DNA of 16,379 bases from Candidatus Bipolaricaulota bacterium (GCA_025057405.1 JANWXV010000002.1:1-16379); one strand, 5' to 3'; positions 1 to 7,756 are shown, counted from the stretch's first letter. The notes: generated by a model from the letters alone, not told the origin. Numbers and translations: made by a program.

Positions 1-2
1 TC

Positions 3-731
3 TTAAAAATCGGGTAGCGCCAGAGGGGGGCGTTCGTGGTCGTTGGGGAGGCAGTACTTGAAGCCGCCGTAGACCACGAACTGATAGTACTTCCAGATGA
101 CGTCAATCGAGTGAAACCCGGCGATCTCCAGGAGCGCGAGTTGGGTCTTGAGGGTAGAGAGATTATCGCCGGAGCCGGAGTGCGTCTCGGCGTCGAGGGT
201 GTGGAGCGCGACGCCGTGGGTGAGGGCGTGTTCGGCGCGCACCTGGTCGTGCAGGAACGCGTGTCGGTCGGACTCAAAGAGCACGACATCGCCGTTGACG
301 AACCAGCCCTCTGTCTTGAGGGCTTTGTGGATCTTGCGGAAGAGTTCGAGCTTTTGCGGATCGGTCAGGTGATGGATGGCCAGGGTAGAGATGACGACGT
401 CGCAGCCGCTGGGGAAGTCGGTGTGGGCGAAGTCGCCTTCGATCCAGCGGATGCGCCCACAATAGGGGGAGAGCTTCTCGCGGGCCACTTCGAGCATTCG
501 GATGGAGTAGTCAATCGCGGTGATCTGGGCTTTGGGGAAGCGCTGGCAGAGTTTTTTGGTCAGCTCGCCGGTGCCGCAGCCCAGTTCTAAGATTTTGAGG
601 TCTTCGGGGAGATCGGGGGGGATGCTGCGGATGACCGCGTCGTGCATCTCTTCATAACGCGGGACGATCAGTTTGATATGCTCATCAAACTGAGTCACGT
701 CTGCGACCACTTCGCCGGGCTTGATCTCCAT
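3..731 (-). CDS. Class I SAM-dependent methyltransferase, substrate unknown
   Basis: Predicted cytoplasmic methyl transferase of 242 residues. The Rossmann-fold glycine motif ILELGCGTGEL is at residues 47-57, the acidic residue ending strand 2 (AIDYS) is D74, and GDF with D100 and the strand-4 motif DVVISTLAIHHL follow in the usual order. The C-terminal part (WKYYQFVVYGGFK) is of the kind seen in small-molecule or CmoA-like methyltransferases, but nothing identifies the acceptor. The frame stays open 30 bases further upstream. I chose the ATG at 729-731 because a GGGGAAGGG ribosome binding site lies 4 bases before it and the upstream residues (MSGKGLGKGP) are translated G/C repeat. The gene follows trxA by 46 bases on the same strand, with a hairpin repeat between them. 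The stop is at 3-5, so the gene is complete. The methyltransferase call is secure; the substrate is not. Confidence 0.88.
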   Translation of the reverse strand: MEIKPGEVVADVTQFDEHIKLIVPRYEEMHDAVIRSIPPDLPEDLKILELGCGTGELTKKLCQRFPKAQITAIDYSIRMLEVAREKLSPYCGRIRWIEGDFAHTDFPSGCDVVISTLAIHHLTDPQKLELFRKIHKALKTEGWFVNGDVVLFESDRHAFLHDQVRAEHALTHGVALHTLDAETHSGSGDNLSTLKTQLALLEIAGFHSIDVIWKYYQFVVYGGFKYCLPNDHERPPLALPDF

Positions 732-735
732 AGGT

Positions 736-770
736 CCCTTCCCCAGCCCCTTCCCCGACACGGGGAGGGG
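736..770. repeat. G/C-rich hairpin repeat between trxA and methyltransferase
   Basis: CCCTTCCCC occurs twice in direct repeat (736-744 and 748-756). The second copy forms the left arm (747-757) of a stem-loop with CGGGGAGGGG (761-770), with a three-base loop ACA and one bulged base. This resembles the purine/pyrimidine-rich hairpin repeats often dispersed in intergenic regions of bacterial genomes, but copy number cannot be seen from one window. On the minus strand it follows the trxA stop and ends in the GGGGAAGGG that serves as ribosome binding site for the methyltransferase. No T-tract follows, so a rho-independent terminator is unlikely. Confidence 0.6.
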
Positions 771-777
771 AGTAAGA

Positions 778-1104
778 CTAGCGCAGGTGCGGCTCGATCT
801 TGCTTAAGAGCTTGCTCTTGCTCATGTAGCCGATCCAGCGTTCGACTTCTTGGCCGTTCTTAAAGAGAATAAGTGTGGGGATGCTCTGGACGCCGTATTT
901 GAGCGCGATCTCTTGGTTCTGGTCCACGTCGAGCTTGGCGACTTTCAAGCGTCCTGCAAGCTCATGGGCGATCTCTTCGACGATGGGCGCGATAGCCCGA
1001 CAAGGGCCGCACCAATCCGCGTAAAAATCTACCAACGCGGGCTGTGACGACTGTAGAACTTCACGAGAAAAATTTGCGTCGGACAGATAGAGCAAGTTTG
1101 CCAT
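778..1104 (-). CDS. trxA: Thioredoxin
   Basis: Cytoplasmic dithiol-disulfide reductant for ribonucleotide reductase, peroxiredoxins and similar partners, normally reduced by thioredoxin reductase (not in this window). The protein has 108 residues, the standard length. The active site WCGPC has its cysteines at positions 32 and 35 and the cis-proline of SIPT at 76, the same numbering as E. coli thioredoxin. D26 in LVDFYADW is the conserved buried acid. A longer frame is open to 1245 but would overlap purB and add 47 low-complexity residues. The ATG at 1102-1104 is chosen because AAGGAG lies 6 bases upstream and the family starts here. A near-consensus promoter and a 5' stem-loop precede it, so it can be transcribed independently of purB. 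Confidence 0.97.
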   Translation of the reverse strand: MANLLYLSDANFSREVLQSSQPALVDFYADWCGPCRAIAPIVEEIAHELAGRLKVAKLDVDQNQEIALKYGVQSIPTLILFKNGQEVERWIGYMSKSKLLSKIEPHLR

Positions 1105-1128
1105 AGAGAACTCCTTCGTGCGTATTGA

Positions 1129-1149
1129 GGAGCGAACGCCATTCGCCCC
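1129..1149 (-). other. 5'-terminal stem-loop in the trxA leader
   Basis: Read on the minus strand, GGGGCGAA (1149-1142) pairs with TTCGCTCC (1136-1129) across a five-base loop, eight pairs including one G-U. The stem begins about three bases after the start site predicted from the promoter at 1159-1187 and ends about 18 bases before the ribosome binding site. The arm sequence (GTAGGGGCGAA...TTCG) resembles a common dispersed palindromic repeat. No T-run follows, so it is not a typical terminator. Its position suggests an mRNA-stabilising 5' hairpin or an inserted repeat. Confidence 0.5.
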
Positions 1150-1158
1150 TACGGAACT

Positions 1159-1187
1159 TTTATACTGAGTGAACTGGAAGCTGTCAA
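1159..1187 (-). promoter_or_regulatory. Sigma-70-type promoter of trxA
   Basis: On the minus strand there is a perfect -35 TTGACA (1187-1182), a 17-base spacer, and a -10 TATAAA (1164-1159). It faces trxA, with predicted transcription start near 1152 and the trxA ATG at 1104. It sits immediately downstream of the purB stop codon. This is the best promoter match in the window and implies strong, housekeeping-type expression of thioredoxin. Confidence 0.8.
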
Positions 1188-1192
1188 ATCGT

Positions 1193-2473
1193 TCACTGAA
1201 ACCGCGCGAAGATCGTCTCGACGTGCTTGAGATGGTATTCGTCATCGAAGAGTCGGTCTATCTCGCTGGGACTGAGCAGCTTCTGTATCTCTGGATGAGC
1301 GCTGACGAGCGCTTGGAAGCTCTTCGGTTCGGTCATAGCTCGATGGGCTAAGTCGCTCACCAACTCGTGCGCCCGCGCCCGCGCCATCCCCTTGTCTATG
1401 AGTTTTAATAAGAGCGCTTGAGAGAAGACTGTCCCCCGGCTCAGCTTGAGGTTCTCTCTCATGCGCTCAGCATTGACGACGAGATGCTCGATCACATCAG
1501 TTAACTTGACCAACAGATAGTGCGTCGCCAAGAAGCTATCGGGGATGATCACCCGTTCGACCGAAGAGCGTGTCAGATCTTGCTCGTGCCAGATCGTCTG
1601 ATTCTCCAAAGCAGCCAAGGCGTTGACGCGCACGAGGCGCGCTAGCCCCGTGAGCGTCTCGCACGTAGAGGGGTTCTGTTTGTGGGGCATAGACGAAGAC
1701 CCATGCGGGCGGCCCTCCCGGACTTCAGCGATCTCGGTGCGATGCAAGTTGCGAATCTCCGTAGCGATCTTCTCTACCGTCCCGGCGCAGATCGCCAGCG
1801 CGGTTAAGACGTGCGCGTGCCGATCGCGCTGCACGATCTGATTCGAAATGGGCACGGGAGCCAAGCCGAGCTTGGCGCAGACGCGCCGCTCGACCTCCGG
1901 GTCCACATTGGCATACGTGCCCACCGAACCGGAGATCTTCCCCACCGACATTAGCTTCTGAGCGTCTTTCAGACGTTGGAGATTGCGCTGCATCTCGTCG
2001 TACCAGATTAACAATTTCAGCCCAAAGGTGATCGGCTCGGCGTGCATCCCGTGGGTACGCCCGACCATCAGCGTTCGCTTGTGCTCGAACGCTCGGCGCT
2101 GGAGCACCGCTGCGAGCTTGGTCGCATCGTCAATGAGAATCGCGAGCGCCTCTTTGAAAGCCAATCCCAGTGCTGTGTCTTCGACGTCATACGACGTCAG
2201 CCCTCGGTGAATATAGCGCCCTTCGGGGCCGACGCTCTCTTCTAGAGAGCGCACGAACGCTAAGAGATCGTGCCCGATCTGGGACTCGATCTCTTTGGCT
2301 CTGGCGACGTTGAGCCGGACTCTCTCTCGGATCGCTTGGGCGGCCTCTTGGGGGATAGAGCCCAGCTCGGCTTGCGCTTCCGCAACTGCTAGTTCGACCT
2401 GAAGCCAACGCCGATATTTAGCTTCTTCCGTCCACAGCTCCTTCATCGGAGCCAGCGAATAGCGCTCGATCAT
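1193..2473 (-). CDS. purB: Adenylosuccinate lyase
   Basis: Cleaves fumarate from SAICAR and from adenylosuccinate, two steps of purine synthesis. The protein has 426 residues, the usual length for the bacterial short form. The fumarase/aspartase-superfamily signature GSSSMPHKQNP spans residues 258-268, with the catalytic serine in this mobile loop. GRTHGMHAEP contains the conserved H141, and the N-terminal RYSLAPMKELW segment is typical of PurB. The start at 2473 matches the family N-terminus; its ribosome binding site is weak (AGAGAG). The gene follows the kbl-like gene by 28 bases and probably shares its transcript. No other purine genes are visible. Argininosuccinate lyase and fumarase are excluded by the N-terminal and loop sequence. 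Confidence 0.96.
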   Translation of the reverse strand: MIERYSLAPMKELWTEEAKYRRWLQVELAVAEAQAELGSIPQEAAQAIRERVRLNVARAKEIESQIGHDLLAFVRSLEESVGPEGRYIHRGLTSYDVEDTALGLAFKEALAILIDDATKLAAVLQRRAFEHKRTLMVGRTHGMHAEPITFGLKLLIWYDEMQRNLQRLKDAQKLMSVGKISGSVGTYANVDPEVERRVCAKLGLAPVPISNQIVQRDRHAHVLTALAICAGTVEKIATEIRNLHRTEIAEVREGRPHGSSSMPHKQNPSTCETLTGLARLVRVNALAALENQTIWHEQDLTRSSVERVIIPDSFLATHYLLVKLTDVIEHLVVNAERMRENLKLSRGTVFSQALLLKLIDKGMARARAHELVSDLAHRAMTEPKSFQALVSAHPEIQKLLSPSEIDRLFDDEYHLKHVETIFARFQ

Positions 2474-2501
2474 ATCCGTGCTCTCTGTGTGATCCCGTGA
2501 T

Positions 2502-3704
2502 TCAAATCAATTCCAACTCCCTTCCTACTCTCTTCAAAGCATTCAGCGCAAAATCCAAGTCTTCTTTGGTGTGCATCGCCGTCACGATGGTGCGCACGCG
2601 CGCTTTATCTCGCGCCACCATGGGGAAGACGATCTCTTGAGCGAAGACGCCCTCTTCAAAGAGTCGCTTGGCAAGCTGCTTGGCGTTGTGGCTGCTGCCG
2701 ACAATGACGGGCGTGATGGGCGTCTCGCTCGCGCCGGTGTTGAAGCCCAGTCGCTTCAACTCTTGCTTAAAATAGTGAGCGTTCTCCCAGAGCTTTTTGA
2801 CCAACTGTTCGCCCTCAGAGCTTTCTAAGACCTCTACAGAAGCAATCGCCGCGGCGACGACCGCCGGGGGATGGGCCGTCGAGAGCAACCACGGGCGAGC
2901 TTTTTGAATCAGAAACTCTATCAGAGGCTTCGAGCCTGCAATATATCCGCCCATCGCTCCCAGGGCTTTGCTCAGCGTGCCCATCTGGACGTCTACACGA
3001 CCGTGCAGCCCAAAGTGATCCGCTGACCCGCGCCCGGCGCGCCCCAGCACGCCCGATGCGTGCGCGTCGTCCACCATGAAGATCAGATCGAACTCTTCAG
3101 CGATCTCCGCAAGTTCTGTCAACGGCGCGATGTCGCCGTCCATGCTGAAGACCGCATCAGTCACTAAGAGCGCTCGACGGTACTTGTGGCGGCTCTCTTT
3201 GCAGAGCTGGCGCAGCGCTTCTACGTTGCGATGGGGCCACTTTAAGATCTCCGCGCCGCTGAGCCGACAGCCATCAATAATAGAGCCGTGATTGAGTTCT
3301 TCAGAGTAGATCGCATCACCCTTGCCCACGAGCGCTTGGATCGTCCCCAGATTGGCAGCAAACCCGCTCTGAAAGACCAACGTCGCTTCGACGCCTTTGA
3401 AGCGCGCCAGCTTCTCTTCTAATTGCTTGTGCAGGGTCATCGTGCCGGCAATGGGCCGGACGGCCCCGGCTCCTGCGCCGTACTGATCTATCGCTCGTTT
3501 GGCCGCTTCGCGCAGCTTGGGATGGTTCGTCAACCCCAGATAGTTGTTCGACGAGAGGTTGACGACTTCTTTGCCGTCGAAACGGGCGCGCGCGCGCTGC
3601 TCGCCCTCTAAAATTCTGGGCTTCCAGACAAAGCCCTGAGCGTAAAGCTCTTTGAGTTCTCCTTCGAGAAAGTCCAGACGGTGAGTCCTTGGAATTGTGG
3701 GCAT
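2502..3704 (-). CDS. kbl: Glycine C-acetyltransferase-type 2-oxoamine synthase (Kbl/BioF family)
   Basis: PLP enzyme that condenses an amino acid with an acyl-CoA. Glycine plus acetyl-CoA giving 2-amino-3-oxobutyrate (threonine breakdown run in reverse) is the most likely reaction. The protein has 400 residues, the family length. Visible landmarks are NNYLGL near residue 53, SGFAAN, the cofactor-stacking ELNHGSIIDG, MVDDAHASGVLG, and the PLP lysine K246 in GTLSKALG. The C-terminal FAQEIVFPMVA and RVRTIVTAMHT match Bacillus-type Kbl. BioF (8-amino-7-oxononanoate synthase) uses the same fold, and some bacteria have one enzyme doing both jobs. No threonine dehydrogenase or biotin gene lies nearby to decide, so substrate is inferred. 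An AAGGGGGG ribosome binding site and a promoter precede the ATG at 3702-3704. Confidence 0.88.
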   Translation of the reverse strand: MPTIPRTHRLDFLEGELKELYAQGFVWKPRILEGEQRARARFDGKEVVNLSSNNYLGLTNHPKLREAAKRAIDQYGAGAGAVRPIAGTMTLHKQLEEKLARFKGVEATLVFQSGFAANLGTIQALVGKGDAIYSEELNHGSIIDGCRLSGAEILKWPHRNVEALRQLCKESRHKYRRALLVTDAVFSMDGDIAPLTELAEIAEEFDLIFMVDDAHASGVLGRAGRGSADHFGLHGRVDVQMGTLSKALGAMGGYIAGSKPLIEFLIQKARPWLLSTAHPPAVVAAAIASVEVLESSEGEQLVKKLWENAHYFKQELKRLGFNTGASETPITPVIVGSSHNAKQLAKRLFEEGVFAQEIVFPMVARDKARVRTIVTAMHTKEDLDFALNALKRVGRELELI

Positions 3705-3737
3705 ATTTCCCCCCTTGTGCGCTTACTGTACACGAGC

Positions 3738-3766
3738 ATTTTATAATAGAGTAACCAGAGCGTCAA
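3738..3766 (-). promoter_or_regulatory. Probable promoter of the kbl-like/purB transcript
   Basis: On the minus strand, -35 TTGACG (3766-3761), a 17-base spacer and -10 TAAAAT (3743-3738) each match consensus at five of six positions. The predicted start is near 3731, giving a leader of under 30 bases to the ATG at 3704. An overlapping TATAAA would need a 15-base spacer and is less likely. Confidence 0.6.
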
Positions 3767-4079
3767 AGGCCACAGTACCAAGACGATGCGCCTGCTACAG
3801 ATGCGTCATCAGACCGAAGAATATGATTTCCACTAACTTTCAAGTTGATTTTCATCATGGCCGAGGCTACAAAGCTTCTCTTACAATGCTTAATAATAGC
3901 GCAGCGTAACCGAAATGGCGGTCTGGGCTACGATCCCCTGGCCGGAGTTAGAAGTCCGCGATCCCGAAGGCCAGAGTTGTTCCAAGCCCATCCAAGCGGC
4001 GCTCAAACTCGGTGGTGAACAGTTACTCTCGGAGATGGTGCGTTTCGCTTCTGGGTGCTTCCCCAAATACTTCCCGCTG
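3767..4079. other. Divergent intergenic region without an assigned gene
   Basis: This stretch lies between the two outward-facing promoters. Roughly 3767-3889 is relatively A/T-rich with no convincing gene or hairpin. From about 3890 the composition switches to coding-like, with overlapping open frames on both strands (separate entry). No tRNA, riboswitch fold or clear operator palindrome was recognised. Confidence 0.5.
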
Positions 4080-4090
4080 TGGTATACTGG
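3890..4090 (-). pseudogene. Possible 3' gene remnant, unassigned
   Basis: A minus-strand frame is open for 66 codons, from just after a TGA at 4091-4093 to the TAA at 3890-3892. It has no well-placed start codon or ribosome binding site, so if real it is only the tail of a broken gene. Its predicted C-terminus, TAISVTLRYY, ends in alternating hydrophobic residues and an aromatic, a pattern seen in last beta-strands of outer-membrane barrels, but 66 codons is too little to claim this. The plus strand is also open over 3900-4184, with an ATG at 3915 and no ribosome binding site. The two frames share wobble positions, so codon bias alone cannot tell which, if either, was coding. Confidence 0.18.
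4080..4088 (+). promoter_or_regulatory. Extended -10 promoter for the plus-strand gene cluster
   Basis: TGGTATACT is an extended -10 element (TGn plus TATACT, five of six to consensus). No good -35 is visible 17 bases upstream, as is common for extended -10 promoters. Predicted start is near 4095, giving a leader of about 45 bases with AAAGGAGG at 4128-4135 before the thiolase ATG. It is the only credible promoter found ahead of the seven-gene array. Confidence 0.5.
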
Positions 4091-4141
4091 TCAGGAAAGG
4101 GAAGAAAGCGCTAGAGATGCGAAAACAAAAGGAGGTTTTCT

Positions 4142-5290
4142 ATGCGAGAAGTTGTCATCGTCGGTGCGGCGCGCTGCGCCGTAGGACGAGCCGTCAAGGG
4201 GGTGTTGAAGAACACCCGGCCCGATGAGATGGCCGCCGCTGTCTTAAGCGCGCTTATCGAGCGCACGGGCGTAGATCCCAAAGAGATCGAAGATATTCGC
4301 TTGGGCTGCGCCATGCCGGAGGCCGAACAGGGGATGAACGTCGCGCGCATCGCGCAGTTTTTGGCCAAGATCCCCGAGACAGCTACGGCCGCGACGATCA
4401 ATCGCTTCTGCGCGTCGGGGCTAGAATCTGTGGTCAACAGCTGTTATCAGATCGCCTACGGCGACGCCGATCTGATCATGGCCGGCGGCGTCGAGTCGAT
4501 GAGCATGGTGCCGATGGGCGGCTATGCGCCACGTCCCCATCCCAAGCTGGCCGAAGAGTACCCCGAAGTCTATACGCCGATGGGCATCACAGCGGAGAAC
4601 TTGGCCGATCAATATAAGATCTCCCGCGAGGCCCAAGACCGATTCGCTTATGAGTCTCACATGAAGGCCGTGCGGGCGACCAAGGCCGGGCGTTTTAAAG
4701 ACGAGATCGTCCCGCTCAACGTTCAAATAGACGGCAAGAAGATCACGCACGAGATCGACGAGACGATCCGTGAAGAGACGACGCTGGAAGCGTTAGCTCA
4801 GCTCAAGCCCGCGTTCAAAGAAGGGGGCACGGTGACGCCGGGAAACTCGTCGCCGCTCACGGACGGAGCCTCCGCCGTGCTCATCGCGTCGAAGCAGAGA
4901 GCGCGCTCGCTGGGACTGAAGCCGATGGCGCGCTTTGTGGCAGCGGCGACGGCGGGCGTCCGCCCAGAGATCATGGGCATCGGCCCGGCCTACGCGATCC
5001 CCAAAGCCCTCAAGAAAGCCAAGCTCTCGCTCAAAGATATAGATCTCTTTGAGTTCAATGAAGCCTTCGCCGCGCAAGCGCTGGCAGTGATCCAAGAGCT
5101 GGACCTACCGATGGAGAAGCTGAACGTGAACGGGGGCGCGATTGCGTTAGGGCACGCGCTGGGGTCGTCGGGATCACGGTTATTGACGACCTTGGTGCAC
5201 GAGATGCCCAGACGCGATGCGCAGTTTGGCGTGGTAACGATGTGCGTAGGAGGCGGCCAGGGGATGGCCGCGATCTTTGAGAGACTATAA
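4142..5290 (+). CDS. fadA: Acetyl-CoA acyltransferase (3-ketoacyl-CoA thiolase)
   Basis: Performs the last step of beta-oxidation, cleaving 3-ketoacyl-CoA with CoA to acetyl-CoA and a shortened acyl-CoA; the reverse makes acetoacetyl-CoA. The protein has 382 residues, normal for the family. The acyl-accepting cysteine is C90 in NRFCASGLESV, the catalytic histidine is H338 in ALGHALG, and the second active cysteine is C368 in CVGGGQG, so the triad is intact. The histidine motif reads GHA where most thiolases have GHP. AAAGGAGG lies 6 bases before the ATG. It is followed after 15 bases by the FadN-type enzyme, its usual partner, which supports a degradative FadA role over a purely biosynthetic AtoB-type one. 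No acyl-CoA dehydrogenase is in the window. Confidence 0.94.
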   Translation: MREVVIVGAARCAVGRAVKGVLKNTRPDEMAAAVLSALIERTGVDPKEIEDIRLGCAMPEAEQGMNVARIAQFLAKIPETATAATINRFCASGLESVVNSCYQIAYGDADLIMAGGVESMSMVPMGGYAPRPHPKLAEEYPEVYTPMGITAENLADQYKISREAQDRFAYESHMKAVRATKAGRFKDEIVPLNVQIDGKKITHEIDETIREETTLEALAQLKPAFKEGGTVTPGNSSPLTDGASAVLIASKQRARSLGLKPMARFVAAATAGVRPEIMGIGPAYAIPKALKKAKLSLKDIDLFEFNEAFAAQALAVIQELDLPMEKLNVNGGAIALGHALGSSGSRLLTTLVHEMPRRDAQFGVVTMCVGGGQGMAAIFERL

Positions 5291-5305
5291 GAGGAGCCTA
5301 AAGCT

Positions 5306-7711
5306 ATGCGCACAATTAAGACTGCTGCTGTCCTTGGAGCCGGAACGATGGGCGCGGGGATCGCCGCGCTCTTAGCGGGCGCGGGAATCAAGACCCATCT
5401 CTTGGACATCGTCCCCAAAGAGTTGACCCCCGAAGAGAAAGCCAAGGGTCTAACACTCCAAGACCCTGTCGTGAGAAACAGAATCGTCAACGCGGGATTA
5501 CAGAGAGCGCTCAAGGCGAGTCCTGCGCTCTTCTACGACCCCAACGACGCCCAGCTCATCACCGTTGGCAACACCGAAGATAACTTAGATCGCTTGAGCG
5601 AAGCCGACTGGATCGTCGAGGCCGTCTTTGAACGCTTAGACGTCAAGCAAGAGACGTTCGCCAAGATCGAGAAGTTCCGAAAGAAAGACTCTATCGTCAG
5701 TTCCAACACTTCGGGGATCGCGCTCAAGGCGATTTTGGCCAAAGCATCGCCTGAGCTAAAAAAGCACGCGCTCATCACGCACTTCTTCAACCCCGTCAGA
5801 TATATGAAGCTCTTGGAGATCATCCCCGGCGAGGAGACCGATCCAGCAATCCTAAAATTTATGATGGACTTCGCCGAGAGACGGCTAGGCAAGGGCGTCG
5901 TCTTGGCCAAAGACACCCCCAATTTCATCTGCAATCGCATCGGGATCTTCGGGATCAGCTATCTCTTCAAAGCGATGCAGGAGGGCGACTACAAAGTCGA
6001 AGAGATTGACGCGATCTTTGGACCCGCGCTGGGGCGTCCCAAGAGCGCCGTCTTTCGCACCGTAGATTTGGTCGGCTTGGACGTCATGGCCGACGTCATT
6101 AAGAATATCTACACGAGCCTGCCCAACGATCCCATGCGCGAGATCTATCGCCTGCCCGGCTTCATCGAGAAGATGCTCTCGTCGGGACTGCTGGGGCGCA
6201 AGACCGGCAAGGGCTTCTATCAAGAGAAGACGGTCAACGGCAAGAGAGAGTTCTGGGTCTTTGATTACAAGACTCTAGACTATCGTCGTCAAGAGAAGTT
6301 CGAGTATTCTTCGTTGATCAAAGCCGGTCAGCAATCGTCCGTCGGCGAGAAGATCAAGGCTGTCGTTTATTCCGACGACCGCGCTGGGCATATTGCTTGG
6401 GAAGTGCTCTCGGAGACGCTGCTCTACACGGCCCGTCTCATCCCGGAGATCTCCGATAATATCTACGCGATTGACAACGCGATGAAGTGGGGGTTCAACT
6501 GGGATTTGGGGCCGTTTGAAACGTGGGACGCTATTGGCGTCAGAGAATCTGTCGAACGGATGAAGCGCGAGGGCAAGAAGATCCCCAAGCTCGTTGACGA
6601 TCTGTTAGCGCGCGGTGAGAGCTTCTATCAGAAGAGAGAGAGCAAGAAGTTTTATTTTGATCTGTTTGCGCGAGACTATCGCGAGCTGCCTCAACCAATG
6701 GGCGTGTTGGTGCTCTCCGACCTCAAAGAAGACAAAAAGCGAGTGATCGCCGAGAACGCTGGAGCGTCTCTCGTCGACTTGGGCGATGGCGTGGCGTGTC
6801 TGGAGTTCCACACGTATATGAACACCGTAGATGCCGACGTCATCACGATGCTCAGCACGGCGCTGGAAGAGGTGCGCACGCGCGACTTTGTCGGCTTGGT
6901 GATCGGCAACGAGGGCCAGAACTTCTGCGTCGGGGCGAACATCGGGCTGGTCTTGGGAGCGGTTCAGAGCGGGGCATGGGAACAGCTAGACCAGATGGTC
7001 AAAGCCTTCCAAGACGCGAACATGGCGATCAAGTACTTCGAGAAGCCCGTCGTTGTCGCGCCGTTCAATATGACGCTGGGCGGCGGCGCGGAGATCGTCC
7101 TGCACTCTCCGCGTGTGCGCGCGCATGGCGAGCTGTATATCGGTCAAGTGGAGTTCGGCGTGGGGGTGATCCCTGCGGCGGGTGGGTGCAAAGAACTCTG
7201 GGCACGTCAGTTAGAGAACCTCCCAGAAGACGCAAATATCGATCTCTTCCCGTTCTTGCAGCGTGTCTTCGAGCTGATCGGCCTAGCCAAAGTCGCGACC
7301 AGCGCGAAAGAAGCGCGAAGGTTCGGCTTTTTGCGCCGCGAGGACAGAATCACTATGAACCGAGATCGTCTCATCGCTGATGCGAAGAGAGACGTCTTAG
7401 CGATGGCGATGATGGGCTATGAGCCGCCGCGACCGCGCAGGCTCAAAGTGACGGGCCGCACCGGTTATGCAGCGCTCCAGGTCGCCATCAAAAACTTTCA
7501 GTGGGGCAAGCGCATCACCGATCACGAAGCGTTGATGGCACAGAAATTGGCGCGCGTGCTCACCGGCGGCGACGTAGAGATCGGGACGGAAGTGAGCGAG
7601 CAGCACTTGTTAGATCTGGAGCGCGAGGCGTTCTTGTCGCTGTGCGGGACGCAGAAGACGCAAGAGCGCATCCAGCATATGCTCGCGACGGGCAGGCCGC
7701 TGCGGAACTGA
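5306..7711 (+). CDS. fadN: 3-hydroxyacyl-CoA dehydrogenase / enoyl-CoA hydratase (FadN type)
   Basis: Bifunctional beta-oxidation enzyme that hydrates enoyl-CoA and oxidises 3-hydroxyacyl-CoA with NAD. The protein has 801 residues. The order, dehydrogenase first and hydratase last, is that of Bacillus FadN and the reverse of E. coli FadB. The NAD-binding GAGTMGAG is at residues 10-17, the catalytic H159 lies in THFFNPV, and the C-terminal dehydrogenase domain contains GRKTGKGFY. In the hydratase part (about 500-680), GNEGQNFCVGANIG forms the CoA/oxyanion region. Both glutamates expected for hydration are present, in GGGAE and in QVEFGVGVIPAAGG. GAGGAG lies 9 bases before the ATG. It almost certainly forms an operon with the thiolase. 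The 45-base gap after it contains no terminator and leads into the lyase gene. Confidence 0.95.
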   Translation: MRTIKTAAVLGAGTMGAGIAALLAGAGIKTHLLDIVPKELTPEEKAKGLTLQDPVVRNRIVNAGLQRALKASPALFYDPNDAQLITVGNTEDNLDRLSEADWIVEAVFERLDVKQETFAKIEKFRKKDSIVSSNTSGIALKAILAKASPELKKHALITHFFNPVRYMKLLEIIPGEETDPAILKFMMDFAERRLGKGVVLAKDTPNFICNRIGIFGISYLFKAMQEGDYKVEEIDAIFGPALGRPKSAVFRTVDLVGLDVMADVIKNIYTSLPNDPMREIYRLPGFIEKMLSSGLLGRKTGKGFYQEKTVNGKREFWVFDYKTLDYRRQEKFEYSSLIKAGQQSSVGEKIKAVVYSDDRAGHIAWEVLSETLLYTARLIPEISDNIYAIDNAMKWGFNWDLGPFETWDAIGVRESVERMKREGKKIPKLVDDLLARGESFYQKRESKKFYFDLFARDYRELPQPMGVLVLSDLKEDKKRVIAENAGASLVDLGDGVACLEFHTYMNTVDADVITMLSTALEEVRTRDFVGLVIGNEGQNFCVGANIGLVLGAVQSGAWEQLDQMVKAFQDANMAIKYFEKPVVVAPFNMTLGGGAEIVLHSPRVRAHGELYIGQVEFGVGVIPAAGGCKELWARQLENLPEDANIDLFPFLQRVFELIGLAKVATSAKEARRFGFLRREDRITMNRDRLIADAKRDVLAMAMMGYEPPRPRRLKVTGRTGYAALQVAIKNFQWGKRITDHEALMAQKLARVLTGGDVEIGTEVSEQHLLDLEREAFLSLCGTQKTQERIQHMLATGRPLRN

Positions 7712-7756
7712 AAAAGACAGAGACGTGCAAACTAAGCCAAAGGAGGCGAGAAGTCT

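Noticed and set aside
36..590. Plus-strand open frame of 184 codons at the left edge
   Set aside because: It is antisense to the methyltransferase, which has clear SAM-binding motifs; the translated product has no recognisable domain and no ribosome binding site.
1129..1149. Hairpin as a rho-independent terminator for purB
   Set aside because: No T-run follows on the minus strand, and the stem lies downstream of the trxA promoter, so it belongs to the trxA leader.
1105..1245. Upstream extension of the trxA frame
   Set aside because: It would overlap the purB end and run through the promoter and 5' hairpin; the ATG at 1104 has a proper ribosome binding site and gives standard thioredoxin length.
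3854..3890. Possible plus-strand promoter near TTGATT in the divergent region
   Set aside because: The best -10 at 17 bases (TACAAA) and the -35 each match only four of six positions, and the extended -10 at 4080-4088 is better placed for the thiolase.
3697..3909. Plus-strand 70-codon frame across the kbl-like start
   Set aside because: It overlaps the kbl-like start codon and promoter, lacks a ribosome binding site and resembles no protein I know.
6796..7380. Plus-strand 194-codon frame inside fadN
   Set aside because: It is an arginine-rich out-of-frame shadow within the enoyl-CoA hydratase domain, whose own frame is intact.
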